This document shows, in pieces, positions 11,901 through 23,722 of a stretch of DNA of 64,000 nucleotides (the first letter of the stretch is position 1; each line of letters starts with the position of its first letter). Origin of the DNA: Streptomyces katrae (GTDB lineage: Bacteria > Actinomycetota > Actinomycetes > Streptomycetales > Streptomycetaceae). Below the pieces are notes generated by a model. The model made no database searches. It was not told the DNA's origin and saw nothing but the letters and a program-made list of their open reading frames with translations. The position numbers and the translations under genes were made by a program. The stretch lies in NCBI RefSeq assembly GCF_002028425.1, contig NZ_CP020043.1, positions 62,001 to 126,000 of the forward strand, written 5' to 3'.

Positions 11901-14493
11901 GGCCGCCGTCGCCGCGGCGCAGGGTGGTGACGGCGAGGGCGTCGGCGCCCGCGTCGTCGAGGGTCTGCTCCAGACCGACCGTCAGCACCGGGTGGGCGGA
12001 GGCCTCGACGAAGAAGCGGAAGCCCTCGCCGGCCAGGGCCCGGACCGCCTCCTCGAAGCGGACCGTCCGGCGCAGGTTGGTGTACCAGTAGCCGGCGTCC
12101 AGGCGGGTGGTGTCCAGCCATCCGGCGGTGACCGTGGAGAAGAAGGGCACCTGCGCGGTGCGCGGCCGCAGTCCCTCCAGCAGCCGCCCGAGTTCCCCGC
12201 GGATCTCCTCCACGTGCGCGCTGTGGGAGGCGTAGTCGACCGGGACGCGGCGGGCGCGGATCCCGTCGCCCTCGCAGGCGGCGAGCAGCGCGTCCAGTTC
12301 GGCCGCGTCGCCGGAGACCACCGCGGACGAGGGCCCGTTGACGGCCGCGACCGACAGCCCGTCGGTGAGGCGGGCGCGCACGGCCTCGGCCGGGAGTTCG
12401 ACGGAGACCATCCCGCCGCGCCCGGACAGGGCCAGGATCGCGCGGGAGCGCAGCGCCACCACCTTGGCGGCGTCCTCCACCGAGAGGGCGCCCGCCACGC
12501 AGGCGGCGGCGATCTCCCCCTGCGAGTGGCCCACCACGGCGTCGGGCAGCACCCCGTACGAGCGCCACACCTCGGCCAGCGAGACCATCACGGCCCACAG
12601 CACGGGCTGGACGACGTCCACCCGCTGCAGGGCCGCCTCGTCCCCGAGGACGTCGGGCAGGGACCAGTCGACGTACGGGGCCAGCGCGTCGGCGCACTCG
12701 CGCATCCGGCGGGCGAACACCGGGGAGGATTCCCACAGTTCGCGGCCCATGCCGACCCACTGGGAGCCCTGGCCGGGGAAGACGAACACCGTCCGGCCGG
12801 CGGGCCCGGCGACGCCGGACACCGCGCCGCCGTCGCCGTCGCCGGCCGCGGCGGCCGTGAGGGCGGCGAGGAGGGCGTCGCGGTCGGCGCCGACGAGCAC
12901 CTGGCGGTGGTCGAACAGCGAGCGGGTGGCGGCCAGGGCGTGTCCCACGCCGGCGGCCGTCAGCTCCGGGTGTGCGGCCAGGTGCTCGCGCAGCCGCAGC
13001 GCCTGTTCCCGCAGCGCCTCGGGCGACCGGGCGGACAGCACCCAGGGCACGGACGCCGGGGCGGCGGCCGGGCGTTGCGGGGTCCCGGGCCCGGCCTCCT
13101 CCTCGGGGGCCTGCTCCAGGATCAGGTGGGCGTTGGTACCGCTGATCCCGAACGCGGACACCCCGGCCCGGCGGGGCCGTCCCCCGGCGGTGTGCCAGGG
13201 GCGGGCCTCGGTGAGGAGTTCGACGGCGCCGGCCGGCCAGTCCACGTGCCGCGAGGGCCGGTCCACGTGCAGGGTCCGGGGCAGCATCCCGTGCCGCATC
13301 GCCATGATCATCTTGATCATCCCGCCGACGCCCGCGGCGGCCTGGGTGTGGCCGATGTTCGACTTCAGCGACCCCAGCCACAGCGGGCGGCCCGGCTCCC
13401 GGTCCTGTCCGTAGGCTGCGATCAGGGCCTCCGCCTCCAGGGGGTCGCCCAGCGTCGTGCCGGTCCCGTGCGCCTCCACCGCGTCCACGTCGGCGGCCGT
13501 CAGGCCGGCGTCGGCCAGGGCCGCGCGCACGACCCGCTCCTGCGCGAGCCCGTTGGGGGCGGTCAGCCCGTTGGACGCCCCGTCCTGGTTGACCGCGGAG
13601 CCGCGGATCACCGCCAGGATCCGGCGCCCGGCCCGCCGCGCGTCCGAGAGGCGTTCGAGGACGAGCACGCCCGCGCCCTCGGAGAAGCCGGTGCCGTCGG
13701 CCGCGTCCGCGAACGCCTTGCACCGGCCGTCGGCCGACAGGCCCCGCTGGCGGCCGAGTTCCACGAGCACGCCCGGCGTGGGCATGGCGGACACCCCGCC
13801 GGCCAGCGCGAGGGAGCACTCCCCGGAACGCAGGGAGCGCACGGCCTGGTGGACGGCGACGAGGGAGGAGGAGCAGGCGGTGTCGGTCGACACCGCGGGG
13901 CCCTCCAGGCCCAGGACGTACGCCACCCGGCCCGAGGCCACGCTGGTGTAGGTCCCCGCGAGGGCGTAGCCCTCCACCTCGCCGGCCGCCGCGCCGCCCA
14001 TCCGGGGGCCGTAGTCGACGGAGTAGATCCCGGTGAACACCCCGGTGGCCGAACCCCGCAGTCCGGCGGGGTCGATGCCGGCCCGTTCGAGCGCCTCCCA
14101 CGAGGTCTCCAGCATCAGCCGCTGCTGGGGGTCCATCGCCAGGGCCTCGCGCGGGCTGATGCCGAAGAACGGCGCGTCGAACTCGGCGAGGCCGGGCAGG
14201 AAGCCGCCCGCGCGCGCGTACGTCGTGCCCGGCGCGCCGGGGTCCTGGGCGTACAGCGCCTCCAGGTCCCAGCCGCGGTCCCGGGGGAACTCCCCCATCG
14301 CGTCCACGCCGTCGCGGACGAGCTCCCAGAGCGCTTCGGGGGAGGCCGCCCCGCCGGGGAAGCGGCAGCCCACGCCCACGACCGCGATGGGCTCGCGGGC
14401 AGACTCCTCCAGCTCGCGCACCCGCTCGCGCAGCTCGCGCGCGTCACCGACGGCGCGTCGCAAGTAGGACCGGAGCTTGTCGACATCCTCCAC
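8929..14493 (-). CDS. Modular PKS, extension module 1: KS-AT(methylmalonyl)-DH(likely inactive)-KR-ACP
   Basis: An 1854-residue single-module PKS. I chose the GTG at 14493 because GGGGGAGG lies five bases upstream and the protein then begins with a classic docking helix ([15 protein letters not shown]). The open frame continues upstream to 14913 but only as arginine/proline-rich noise overlapping the loading-module gene. Domains: KS (TACSSS Cys near 207), AT with GHSQGE near 654 and YASH near 754 (methylmalonyl-CoA), DH near 930-1200, KR (TGGTGGLG near 1418, FSS, NYAAAN near 1562, LAD so B-type), ACP (GIDSL near 1724), then a long C-terminal docking region. There is no ER. The DH keeps [10 protein letters not shown] but its second catalytic residue is changed: HPALLH in place of HPALLD. 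A beta-hydroxyl is therefore expected to survive at this position, next to a methyl branch. Confidence 0.96.
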   Translation of the reverse strand: MEDVDKLRSYLRRAVGDARELRERVRELEESAREPIAVVGVGCRFPGGAASPEALWELVRDGVDAMGEFPRDRGWDLEALYAQDPGAPGTTYARAGGFLPGLAEFDAPFFGISPREALAMDPQQRLMLETSWEALERAGIDPAGLRGSATGVFTGIYSVDYGPRMGGAAAGEVEGYALAGTYTSVASGRVAYVLGLEGPAVSTDTACSSSLVAVHQAVRSLRSGECSLALAGGVSAMPTPGVLVELGRQRGLSADGRCKAFADAADGTGFSEGAGVLVLERLSDARRAGRRILAVIRGSAVNQDGASNGLTAPNGLAQERVVRAALADAGLTAADVDAVEAHGTGTTLGDPLEAEALIAAYGQDREPGRPLWLGSLKSNIGHTQAAAGVGGMIKMIMAMRHGMLPRTLHVDRPSRHVDWPAGAVELLTEARPWHTAGGRPRRAGVSAFGISGTNAHLILEQAPEEEAGPGTPQRPAAAPASVPWVLSARSPEALREQALRLREHLAAHPELTAAGVGHALAATRSLFDHRQVLVGADRDALLAALTAAAAGDGDGGAVSGVAGPAGRTVFVFPGQGSQWVGMGRELWESSPVFARRMRECADALAPYVDWSLPDVLGDEAALQRVDVVQPVLWAVMVSLAEVWRSYGVLPDAVVGHSQGEIAAACVAGALSVEDAAKVVALRSRAILALSGRGGMVSVELPAEAVRARLTDGLSVAAVNGPSSAVVSGDAAELDALLAACEGDGIRARRVPVDYASHSAHVEEIRGELGRLLEGLRPRTAQVPFFSTVTAGWLDTTRLDAGYWYTNLRRTVRFEEAVRALAGEGFRFFVEASAHPVLTVGLEQTLDDAGADALAVTTLRRGDGGLARFHRSAAEAFVAGAPVTWRSAFPDREGPWTELPTYAFQRQRYWLDAPAETTAAATSDHPLLDAVIELPADTDTDTGSGGVAGSGRLSLARHPWLADHVVHGAVLVPAAVLLELALWAAHRAGGAAVGALTLETPLVLPRTGERELRVTVDARGAIGVHSRGEGEAGWTRHACGAVENDPAPGRLDGASAAWPPAGAAAVPVEEEYSRLAALGIHHGPLFRGLRAAWRAEDALYAEVELPAADGAGGRYRLHPALLHAALLPAGPAGIVDGSRPVAWLPLSCTGLRAGRAESGPGALRVRLAPAGENTLSLTLADATGTPLGGIDALTLAPADAAELTALGFDRQDSLFRVDWTPLALPSAPDRYAVLGAPDGIPAAPADGAEAHTGLDALAASGAPVPPVVIAGTGTGTDTATATTGGPDPAAADTPARVARTLHHLLGRTRDWLTDDRFAGSRLVLVTRNATGDGPEAPTDPAAAAVWGFVRTAQTENPGRFTLVDTDGTPASLARVPQAAASGAPQIRIRAGEAAAAALARTPASGGPDGVPALGSGTVLITGGTGGLGAKLARHLVERHGVRRLLLAGRRGPQSPAAAGLREELAAAGAHVEVAACDVADREAVARLLAAVPSEHPLTAVVHCAGTLADGVVEALTGDRLDTVLAPKVHGAWHLHELTRHLDLSAFVLFSSVAGVLGTAGQANYAAANGFLDGLARARRAEGLPATSLCWGFWADRSEMVAGLADTDVERLRRQGVLPLASRDGLALFDLALALDEPVLVPARLDPAAPGAASPLLAGLTAAPAAPGAPAAAEHTGPDLAQRLATLAPDEAQALLLDAVRTQTALVLGHRDTARIGPAAAFKTLGIDSLTALELRNKLSAVTGLKLPATLVFDHPNPAALAGFLHAGLTTGPAGDAAPPSPAGSLAREIEQLGARLEEAFLRLDADDRTTLSTLLGELQGRVRAMAGAGAPVAIVDQITSASAGELLRLLDQELG

Positions 14494-14534
14494 CAGGGCC
14501 TCCCCCAAACCGTTGCTCAGCAGTACAGGAGCGG

Positions 14535-17684
<3,150 letters not shown>

Positions 17685-17748
17685 AGACGTTCCCTTCCGG
17701 TTCTCTCGGCAGATCGCTGGGACGGGGGTGGACGGACGGCCGCTGGGG

Positions 17749-18513
17749 TCAGCGCCAGGAGGACGGGGACAGCGCGGCCAGCAGGTCCCCGGGCGCGTCC
17801 ATGAAGCCGTAGTGGCCGCCGCCGACCACCCGGAACTCGACCCGGTCCGCGTACCGGCGCCACCCCTGCAGGTCCTCGGCGCTCACATCGGTGTCGTCGC
17901 GCCAGTGCAGGACGACGACGGGGCAGTCCACCGGGGCCGCCTCGGTCCGCCGGTAGGCGCCGGCGGCGGCGTGGTCGCGGAGCAGGACGAACATGCCCAG
18001 GTCGATCATGTCGGGGCGGGGTTCGAGCCCGCGGCCGCGCACGAACGACTCCAGTTCGGCGCGCAGTTGCGGCTCGGTCAGGCCGAGCATCCGGTCGCGG
18101 GCGGCGTCGTGCGGGGCGGGCTGGCCCGACACGAACAGGCACCGCGGGCCGGGCAGGCCGCGCTCGGCGAGGCGCAGCACGGTCTCGTACGCGGGGATCG
18201 CCCCCGCGCAGTGCGCGAAGACCGCGTACGGCCGGTCGAGGTGCGGGGCGAGGGCGTCGGCCAGGCTGTCGGCAAGCTCCTCGTAGGTGCCGTAGTGGGG
18301 GTGCGCCAGCCGGTTCTCGCGGCCGGGGAACTGCACCGGGCAGACCTCGGCGCCCTCGATCGCGGCGGGCCAGGCGCTGAAGGCCGAGGCCCCGGACCCG
18401 GAGAAGGGGAAGCAGAACAGCCGGGCGGCGGCGTCCGCGGAGGGCGGCCGGACGAACCACGGCGAGGTGGCGGCGGTGCCCGCGGGCGCGGCGGTGGGGG
18501 TGCCGGAGGTCAT
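17749..18513 (-). CDS. Type II thioesterase with Cys nucleophile
   Basis: A 254-residue alpha/beta hydrolase of the type II (external) thioesterase family that accompanies PKS/NRPS clusters, normally removing wrong or stalled acyl groups from carrier proteins. The N-terminal FCFPFSGSGAS and PGRENR motifs and the C-terminal GGHYGFMD, which carries the catalytic His, are typical. The nucleophile motif is unusual: the expected GHSMG is AHCAG (residues about 109-113), so Cys replaces Ser; the codon is TGC. Cys-type thioesterases are known among NRPS-terminal TE domains, often linked with acyl transfer in preference to hydrolysis, so this protein may move an aminoacyl group between carriers. Its position in a PCP-P450-TE string supports that reading. 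ATG overlaps the P450 stop (ATGA). Confidence 0.92.
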   Translation of the reverse strand: MTSGTPTAAPAGTAATSPWFVRPPSADAAARLFCFPFSGSGASAFSAWPAAIEGAEVCPVQFPGRENRLAHPHYGTYEELADSLADALAPHLDRPYAVFAHCAGAIPAYETVLRLAERGLPGPRCLFVSGQPAPHDAARDRMLGLTEPQLRAELESFVRGRGLEPRPDMIDLGMFVLLRDHAAAGAYRRTEAAPVDCPVVVLHWRDDTDVSAEDLQGWRRYADRVEFRVVGGGHYGFMDAPGDLLAALSPSSWR

Positions 18514-19760
18514 GGGGTCCGCCGTTTCTTGCCGACGAGGGGCAGGTGGGTCATTCCGGCGATGAAGTACGACCGCAGGTGCTGCGGTTCACCGGCCGGT
18601 TCGAGGGATTCGAAGCGTGCGAGCAGTTCCTCGAAGAAGACGCGCAGGGTCATCCGGGCGAGGGGGGCGCCGATGCAGAAGTGCGGTCCGAAGCCGAAGG
18701 CGCCGTGGCGTTTGGCGCCGGCCCGGGTGATGTCGAAGGCGTGCGGATCGGGGAAGACGGAGGCGTCCCGGTTGCCCGAGCCGATCCAGGCCACGACCGC
18801 GCCGCCGGCCGGGACGGTGCCGCCGGCGATCTCGACGTCGCCCACCGCGTACCGCATGAAGTTGCAGGCGGCCGAGGTCCAGCGCAGGCCCTCCTCGACG
18901 AGGTTGGGGACCAGCGTCGGGTCGGCCGCCGCCTTGGCGTACTGCGCGGGGCGCTCCATGAGCGCGTCGACCGTGCCGGAGACGGTGTGCGGGGTGGTGA
19001 CGTTGGCGCCCAGCAGGATGCTGTAGCCGTCGAGGGCGATCTCCTCGTCGGACAGCGCCTCGCCGCCCGGGCGGACGCTCGTGAGGTGGTGGAGCAGGCT
19101 CTCGTCCTCCTGGCCGGAGGCCCGGTGGGTCCTGGCCCAGTCCCGGACGTAGGTGAGGAGTTCGTGGTGGGAGATGGCCAGGGTGGCGGCCTCGCTGCCG
19201 AGGAGGAAGTGCGGGTCGGAGGGGGCCGTCACCATGGCGGTCAGCCGGACGAGCTCTTCCCAGTCCTTCTCGGGGATGCCGAGCAGCGGGCCGGTGACCA
19301 GCGCGGGCAGGAGCAGGGCCTGCTCGGCGAGGTCGAAGACGGCGCCGTCCAGGGCGGGTTCGAGGAAGCGCACGACCGTGGCGCGGATCCGGTCCTCCCA
19401 GACCTGGACCGCGCGCGCGGTGAGCTTGGAGCCGAGCGGCCGGCGGACCTCGGTGTGCCGCGGCGGGTCGGTGGAGGTCATCAGGACGCCGGCGGCGGGG
19501 TCGTCCGTCCCGAGGTGGGTGGGGACGGTGCCGCGTTCGGAGGTGAACTCGCGGTGGTCGGACAGGACCCGGCGGACGTCCTCGTAGCGGGTCACCGACC
19601 AGAACTCCCGGCCGTCCGTCAGGACCTGGTGGTGCAGGGGCGCCCGCTCCCGCATCACGTCCCAGACCGGGTGGGGATCGCCGCAGGTGTAGAGGTCCAG
19701 GTCGAACAGGTCGACGCCGGCGAGGTCGACGTCGCGCGCGGGACCCGGCGTGAGCCTCAC
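18510..19760 (-). CDS. Cytochrome P450, likely hydroxylating a PCP-bound amino acid
   Basis: A 416-residue bacterial class I P450. The heme-binding motif FGFGPHFCIGAPLAR has its Cys near 361, and the ExxR of the K helix is in EEGLRW. The I-helix reads LGANVTTPH: the two Thr are kept, but the acidic residue usually before them is Val. The gene is overlapped at its start (ATGA) by a free-standing PCP gene and at its stop by a type II thioesterase gene. P450s translationally coupled to a lone PCP usually beta-hydroxylate the tethered amino acid (as in novobiocin NovI and skyllamycin P450sky). Because the pathway resembles azinothricin-type depsipeptides, Leu to 3-hydroxyleucine is a reasonable guess. 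Hydroxylation of the polyketide chain is the main alternative. Confidence 0.93.
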   Translation of the reverse strand: MRLTPGPARDVDLAGVDLFDLDLYTCGDPHPVWDVMRERAPLHHQVLTDGREFWSVTRYEDVRRVLSDHREFTSERGTVPTHLGTDDPAAGVLMTSTDPPRHTEVRRPLGSKLTARAVQVWEDRIRATVVRFLEPALDGAVFDLAEQALLLPALVTGPLLGIPEKDWEELVRLTAMVTAPSDPHFLLGSEAATLAISHHELLTYVRDWARTHRASGQEDESLLHHLTSVRPGGEALSDEEIALDGYSILLGANVTTPHTVSGTVDALMERPAQYAKAAADPTLVPNLVEEGLRWTSAACNFMRYAVGDVEIAGGTVPAGGAVVAWIGSGNRDASVFPDPHAFDITRAGAKRHGAFGFGPHFCIGAPLARMTLRVFFEELLARFESLEPAGEPQHLRSYFIAGMTHLPLVGKKRRTP

Positions 19761-19990
19761 GCCCCGGTCCTCTCCTGCTCGATCAGTTCGGCGACCCGGG
19801 CCGGGGTCTGCGCCAGGTAGAAGTCGCGCACGGACAGCTGGACGCCGTACTGCTCCGACACCCGCTCGATGATCTTGATGCCGCTCAGCGAATTGCCGCC
19901 GATCGCGAAGAAGTCGTCGTCCACACCGACCTCACGGCCGCCCAGGTGCTGTCCCCAGAGCTCCGCGATTTCCTGTCCCAACGATCCCAT
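19757..19990 (-). CDS. Free-standing peptidyl carrier protein
   Basis: A 77-residue stand-alone PCP. The phosphopantetheine site is IGGNSLSGIKI with Ser near residue 34, preceded by VGVDDDFFA, the canonical PCP core. It is the first gene of the minus-strand PKS operon, and its last four bases overlap the P450 start (ATGA), implying equimolar expression with the P450. The likely role is to hold an amino acid while the P450 oxidises it. No adenylation domain is adjacent; the loading enzyme could be the discrete A domain at 46335-47900 or one outside the window. Confidence 0.95.
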   Translation of the reverse strand: MGSLGQEIAELWGQHLGGREVGVDDDFFAIGGNSLSGIKIIERVSEQYGVQLSVRDFYLAQTPARVAELIEQERTGA

Positions 19991-20037
19991 TGCCCGTCTG
20001 TCCTTCCTCCGACGGCCGGGGGTCCCCCGGCCGCGCC

Positions 20038-20053
20038 GTCCCGCCGGCGAGAC
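20038..20053. promoter_or_regulatory. Candidate operator, palindrome copy 1
   Basis: GTCCCGCCGGCGAGAC, a 16-bp inverted repeat with one broken base pair, 48 bases upstream of the PCP start. It has 15/16 identity to the copy at 20179 and is related to the one at 53967. It contains CGCCGGCG, which I recall as the core of the reported LmbU target in the lincomycin cluster; two LmbU-family genes occur in this window. Confidence 0.5.
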
Positions 20054-20178
20054 ACTTCCTCGAACGGCCGGACCGAGTCTCGCGTGGATGCCCGTCCGGC
20101 CACACCGCTTCGGCGGTGTCCCGGCGCTCGCCGGCCGGTGGGGTTGAGAGTGCGCCGGCCGGTCCTTTCCCGGGGACC

Positions 20179-20194
20179 GTCCCGCCGGCGGGAC
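20179..20194. promoter_or_regulatory. Candidate operator, palindrome copy 2 (perfect)
   Basis: GTCCCGCCGGCGGGAC is a perfect 16-bp palindrome in the middle of the divergent promoter region, about 125 bases upstream of the flavin monooxygenase start. It has the same GTCC-N8-GGAC design as the site between the two piperazate genes. Confidence 0.55.
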
Positions 20195-20319
20195 AGCGGA
20201 AGTCCGCCCACGGGTTGCCCCGCCCCGGCAGTGGCGTTCCTTGACCGGCCGATTCGCGTTCAGTGAACGTGATGGTGATTCAACGTCGTTAGAGGCGCAG
20301 TCGAACGAGGGGGAACGAC

Positions 20320-21834
20320 GTGGGGCATACGGGTACGGACGCGGACGTGGTCGTCGCGGGCGCGGGGCCGACGGGCCTGATGCTCGCCTGCGAGCTGCGG
20401 CTGGCGGGCGTGGACGTGGTGGTGGTCGAGCGGCTGGCCGGGCGTACGGGCGAGTCCCGGGCCGGCGGGATCCACTCGCGCACCCTGGAAGTACTCGACC
20501 AGCGCGGGATCCTGGACCGCTTCCTGGCGGAGGGCGAACCGCAGCCGGTCGGGCATTTCTCCGGCCTCTATCTGGACTTCGACGAGTCCGAGTCGAGGCA
20601 CCCCTATCCGCTGATGATCCTCCAGTCCGCCGTGGAGCGGCTGCTGGAGGAGTGGGCCGGCGAGCTCGGCGTGCAGGTGCGCCGGTCGGCCGCGGTCAGC
20701 GCGGTCCGCCAGGACGCGGACGGGGTGACGGTCGGGCTGGACACGGCGGACGGGGCGGCGGAGCTGCGCGCCCGCTACCTGGTCGGCTGCGACGGCGGGC
20801 GCAGCACGGTGCGCAAGCTGGCCGGCATCGGTTTCCCCGGCACCGACGCGACGATGACGGCGCTGATCGGGGACGTGGAACTGCCCGGCCTGCCCGAGGA
20901 CTACGTGTGGGTGCGGCGCACCGCGGGCGGGGACTACTCGGCGATCGCCTTCGAGCCGGGCTGGTACCGGGTGATCACCTCCGAGTACGACCGGGTCGCG
21001 GACCGCGACGAGCCGGCGACGTTCGAGCAGCTGCGCGAGTCCCTGGTCAAGGTCGCGGGCACCGATTTCGGCATGCACAGCCCCAGGTGGGTCTCGCGGT
21101 TCAACGACGCCGCGCGGCAGGCCGACCGGTACCGGGCGGGGCGGGTGCTGCTGGCGGGCGACGCCGCGCACATCCATTTCCCGGCCGGCGGCCAGGGGCT
21201 GAACATGGGGGTGCAGGACGCGGTCAACCTCGGCTGGAAGCTGGCCTCGGTGGTCCGGGGCCAGGCGCCGGAGAGCCTGCTGGACAGCTACCACGACGAG
21301 CGCCACCCGGTCGGGGAGCGCGTGCTGCACAACACCCGGGCCCAGGCGGCCCTGGCCCGCCCCGGCGCCGCGACGGACGCGCTGCGCGAGGTGTTCGGCT
21401 CGCTCATGGTCTTCGACGACGTCAACCGGGTCCTGCGGCACATGCTGACCGCGCTGGACGTCCGCTACCCGGCCGGCGGCGACCATCCGATGGAGGGCCG
21501 CCGGGTCTTCGACGCCGACCTCAAGACGGACGAGGGCGTCATCGGCGTCTACCAGCTGCTGCACGCCGCCCGGCCCGTCCTGCTCGACCTGTCCGGCCGG
21601 GCCGGCCTGGCCGGCGTCGCCGCGGGCTGGGCCGGGCGCGTCGACCTCGTCGCGGCGCGCGCCGAGGAGGAGCTGTGGCCCGTTCCGCCGGTCGGCGAGG
21701 TGCCCGCTCCGGCGGCGCTGCTCATCCGGCCCGACGGGCACGTGGCCTGGGCGGCGGACGCCGGCGCCGAGCCGGACCTCGCCGCGCTGCGGGCGGCCCT
21801 GACCACCTGGTTCGGTCCGGCCCTGGCGGGGTGA
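20320..21834 (+). CDS. FAD-dependent aromatic-hydroxylase-type monooxygenase (rifampin monooxygenase-like)
   Basis: A 504-residue group A flavoprotein monooxygenase with the PHBH fold. The N-terminal dinucleotide motif is GAGPTGL, the mid-protein DG motif is GCDGGRSTVR, and the GD motif is LLAGDAAHIHFPAGGQGLN. The C-terminal thioredoxin-like extension typical of polyketide hydroxylases and rifampin monooxygenase (Rox) follows. GTG at 20320 is chosen for its GAGGGGG site and for the immediate DADVVVAGAGPTG start. It is the only plus-strand gene between the two minus-strand operons and shares the palindrome-bearing promoter region with the P450/PKS operon. It may hydroxylate the acyl chain or an amino acid, or inactivate a toxic compound as Rox does; the sequence does not decide. 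Confidence 0.9.
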   Translation: MGHTGTDADVVVAGAGPTGLMLACELRLAGVDVVVVERLAGRTGESRAGGIHSRTLEVLDQRGILDRFLAEGEPQPVGHFSGLYLDFDESESRHPYPLMILQSAVERLLEEWAGELGVQVRRSAAVSAVRQDADGVTVGLDTADGAAELRARYLVGCDGGRSTVRKLAGIGFPGTDATMTALIGDVELPGLPEDYVWVRRTAGGDYSAIAFEPGWYRVITSEYDRVADRDEPATFEQLRESLVKVAGTDFGMHSPRWVSRFNDAARQADRYRAGRVLLAGDAAHIHFPAGGQGLNMGVQDAVNLGWKLASVVRGQAPESLLDSYHDERHPVGERVLHNTRAQAALARPGAATDALREVFGSLMVFDDVNRVLRHMLTALDVRYPAGGDHPMEGRRVFDADLKTDEGVIGVYQLLHAARPVLLDLSGRAGLAGVAAGWAGRVDLVAARAEEELWPVPPVGEVPAPAALLIRPDGHVAWAADAGAEPDLAALRAALTTWFGPALAG

Positions 21835-21864
21835 GGCGGCGCCCCGCCGGTGCGGGGAACGCGT

Positions 21865-21907
21865 ACGGCGGCCGCCGGGACCCCCTCCGGGTCCCGGCGG
21901 CCGCCGT
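21865..21907. terminator. Bidirectional hairpin terminator
   Basis: A perfect 19-bp inverted repeat (21865-21883 and 21889-21907) with a five-base loop, lying between the convergent ends of the flavin monooxygenase and the ABC permease. It is the strongest hairpin I found in the window and closes both transcription units. Confidence 0.9.
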
Positions 21908-21932
21908 CGTCGTGGCGGCTCTCAGGCCGGGC

Positions 21933-22694
21933 TCACGCCCGCTTCTTGAACGTGGAGACCGCCCAGACGTACCCGAGGAGGGCGAGGCCCACGCACCAGG
22001 CGACGGCCGCGAGGGCGTCGCCGCCCGAGGGGTTGCCGTTCAGCAGCCCGCGCAGCGTCTCGATGATGGGGGTGAAGGGCTGGTACTCGGCGAACTGCCG
22101 GATGCCCGTGCCCATGGTCTCCGCGGGGACGAACGCGGTGCTCAGGAACGGCAGCATGATCAGCGGCACGGTGGCCAGGCCCGCGGACTCCACGGTCTTG
22201 GCGGCCAGGCCCGTGGCGACGGTCAGCCAGCCGGCCGCGAAGCTCAGCAGCACGATGACGCCGACGACGCCGAGCCAGTCGAGGGCGCTCGCGGCCGGGT
22301 CGAAGCCCATGGCGAAGGCCACGCCGACGATGGCCGCGCAGGCCACCAGGCAGCGCACCGAGGTGATGACGACGTGCCCGGTCAGCATGGCGCCGCGGGA
22401 GACGTCCATGACCTTGAAGCGGTTGATGATGCCCTTGGTCATGTCGTCGTTCACCGCCGTGGCGGTCGCCCCGAGCCCGTAGCTGATGGCCATCACGAGC
22501 AGGCCGGGCGTGGCGTAGTCGACGTAGTCCTCGCCGACGCTGAAGGCGCCGCCGAACACCCCGACGAACATGAGCATGATGATGATGGGGAACAGGACCG
22601 CGTTGAAGACCGTGACGGGGTTGCGCACGGTGTGCTTCAGGTTGCGGCGCAGCATGATCGCCGAGTCGGCCAACGGCGTCGAGACCGTGCTCAC
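21933..22694 (-). CDS. drrB: ABC-2 type transporter permease (DrrB-like)
   Basis: A 253-residue integral membrane subunit with about six hydrophobic segments, beginning at FNAVLFPIIIMLMFVGVF and followed by segments near 57-75, 105-125, 135-160, 170-185 and 225-245. It belongs to the ABC-2/daunorubicin-resistance permease family. The GTG at 22694 overlaps the stop of the ATPase gene (GTGA), so the two are coupled; the open frame upstream of this point is only antisense noise inside the ATPase gene. With the ATPase it should export the finished product and give self-resistance. Confidence 0.95.
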   Translation of the reverse strand: MSTVSTPLADSAIMLRRNLKHTVRNPVTVFNAVLFPIIIMLMFVGVFGGAFSVGEDYVDYATPGLLVMAISYGLGATATAVNDDMTKGIINRFKVMDVSRGAMLTGHVVITSVRCLVACAAIVGVAFAMGFDPAASALDWLGVVGVIVLLSFAAGWLTVATGLAAKTVESAGLATVPLIMLPFLSTAFVPAETMGTGIRQFAEYQPFTPIIETLRGLLNGNPSGGDALAAVAWCVGLALLGYVWAVSTFKKRA

Positions 22695-23647
22695 TGTGCG
22701 ATCGCCTCCTTGCTGGTGTTCTGGGCGCCCGCCGACTGGTCGGTCAGGGCGAGGAAGACGTCGTCGAGGTCGGGGCGCTGCACCGAGAACTCCTCGGCGT
22801 CGATCCCGTGCGCGTCGAGCCGGTCCAGCAGAGCCCGCACCGAGCGGGTCTCGCCGTCGCCGGGCACGCGCAGGGTCAGCTCCTCCTCGTCGCGGGTGGC
22901 CTCGAGCAGGACCCGGGCCGCGGCGTCGAGTCCGGCGAGGTCGGCGAAGCGGAAACGGACGTGCGTGCCGGGGATCTGGCGCTTGAGCTCCTCGGGGGTG
23001 CCCTGGGCGACCAGGCGGCCCTGGTTGAGGACCGCGATCCGGTCGGCGAGCTGGTCGGCCTCCTCCAGGTACTGGGTGGTGAGGAAGATGGTGGCTCCCT
23101 CGGCGACCAGTTCGCGGACGATGCCCCACATGGTGCGCCGGCTGCGCGGGTCGAGACCCGTCGTCGGCTCGTCCAGGAAGATCACCTGCGGCTTGCCGAC
23201 CAGGGTCATCGCCAGGTCCAGCTTGCGGCGCATGCCGCCGGAGTAGGTGGACGCCTGCTTGTCCGCGGACTCCGCCAGGTCGAACCGCTCCAGCAGCCCG
23301 TCGACCAGGCTGCCGCCGTCGCGCACGCGCTTCAGGTCCGCCATCAGCTGCAGGTTCTCACGGCCCGTCAGCAGCTCGTCGACCGCGGCGAACTGGCCGG
23401 TCACGCCGATGGCGCCGCGCACCTGCCGGGTCTCGGCGGCCACGTCGTACCCGGCGACCCGCACGGTGCCGGCGTCGGCTTTCATCAACGTCGTCAGGAC
23501 GTTGACCGTCGTCGTCTTGCCCGCCCCGTTGGGGCCGAGCAGGGAGAAGACCGATCCCGCGGCGACGTCGAAGTCGATGCCGTCGAGCACGACCTTGTCA
23601 CCGTATGCCTTACGCAGCCCTGAAACTGCGATCGCTGAGCTTCTCAT
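22691..23647 (-). CDS. drrA: ABC transporter ATP-binding protein (DrrA-like)
   Basis: A 318-residue ATPase of the daunorubicin-resistance DrrA type. Walker A is GPNGAGKTT near residue 40, the Q-loop TGQFAAVDELLTG follows, the signature is YSGGMRRKLD near 139, and Walker B is IFLDEPTTGLDP near 158. The C-terminal extension of about 100 residues after the NBD, with its VQRPDLDDVFLALT motif, is characteristic of this subfamily. The gene is downstream of a type II thioesterase with 75 bases between them, holding TGTCA repeats that may give separate control. Confidence 0.96.
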   Translation of the reverse strand: MRSSAIAVSGLRKAYGDKVVLDGIDFDVAAGSVFSLLGPNGAGKTTTVNVLTTLMKADAGTVRVAGYDVAAETRQVRGAIGVTGQFAAVDELLTGRENLQLMADLKRVRDGGSLVDGLLERFDLAESADKQASTYSGGMRRKLDLAMTLVGKPQVIFLDEPTTGLDPRSRRTMWGIVRELVAEGATIFLTTQYLEEADQLADRIAVLNQGRLVAQGTPEELKRQIPGTHVRFRFADLAGLDAAARVLLEATRDEEELTLRVPGDGETRSVRALLDRLDAHGIDAEEFSVQRPDLDDVFLALTDQSAGAQNTSKEAIAQ

Positions 23648-23670
23648 GCCTCCACTTTCCTCTTCGGGCC

Positions 23671-23697
23671 TGTCATCGACCTGTCACGCTGCTGACA
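23671..23697. promoter_or_regulatory. TGTCA repeats upstream of the exporter ATPase gene
   Basis: TGTCA occurs at 23671 and again at 23682, an 11-bp spacing like that of SARP-type direct repeats. The second copy also forms an inverted repeat, TGTCA-N6-TGACA (23682-23697). The site begins 24 bases upstream of the ATPase ATG, in the 75-base gap after the thioesterase gene. Either a SARP or a TetR-type regulator could use such a site; no TetR gene is visible in the window. Confidence 0.4.
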
Positions 23698-23722
23698 CGG
23701 CGCTGGAGCGCATCGCTGCTGA

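Larger units (their letters stand above)
19991..20319. promoter_or_regulatory. Divergent intergenic region between PCP/P450/PKS operon and flavin monooxygenase
   Basis: These 329 bases contain no credible gene and must carry promoters for both directions. They hold two copies of a 16-bp palindrome (20038-20053 and 20179-20194), one perfect. The GTG of the rightward gene is preceded by GAGGGGG; the ATG of the leftward PCP gene is preceded by GGAAGGAC. I could not pick -10/-35 hexamers with confidence. Confidence 0.7.

Noticed and set aside
22695..23129. Longer frame for the ABC permease.
   Set aside because: It runs inside the ATPase gene in another frame without family similarity; the GTGA overlap at 22694 is the natural start.
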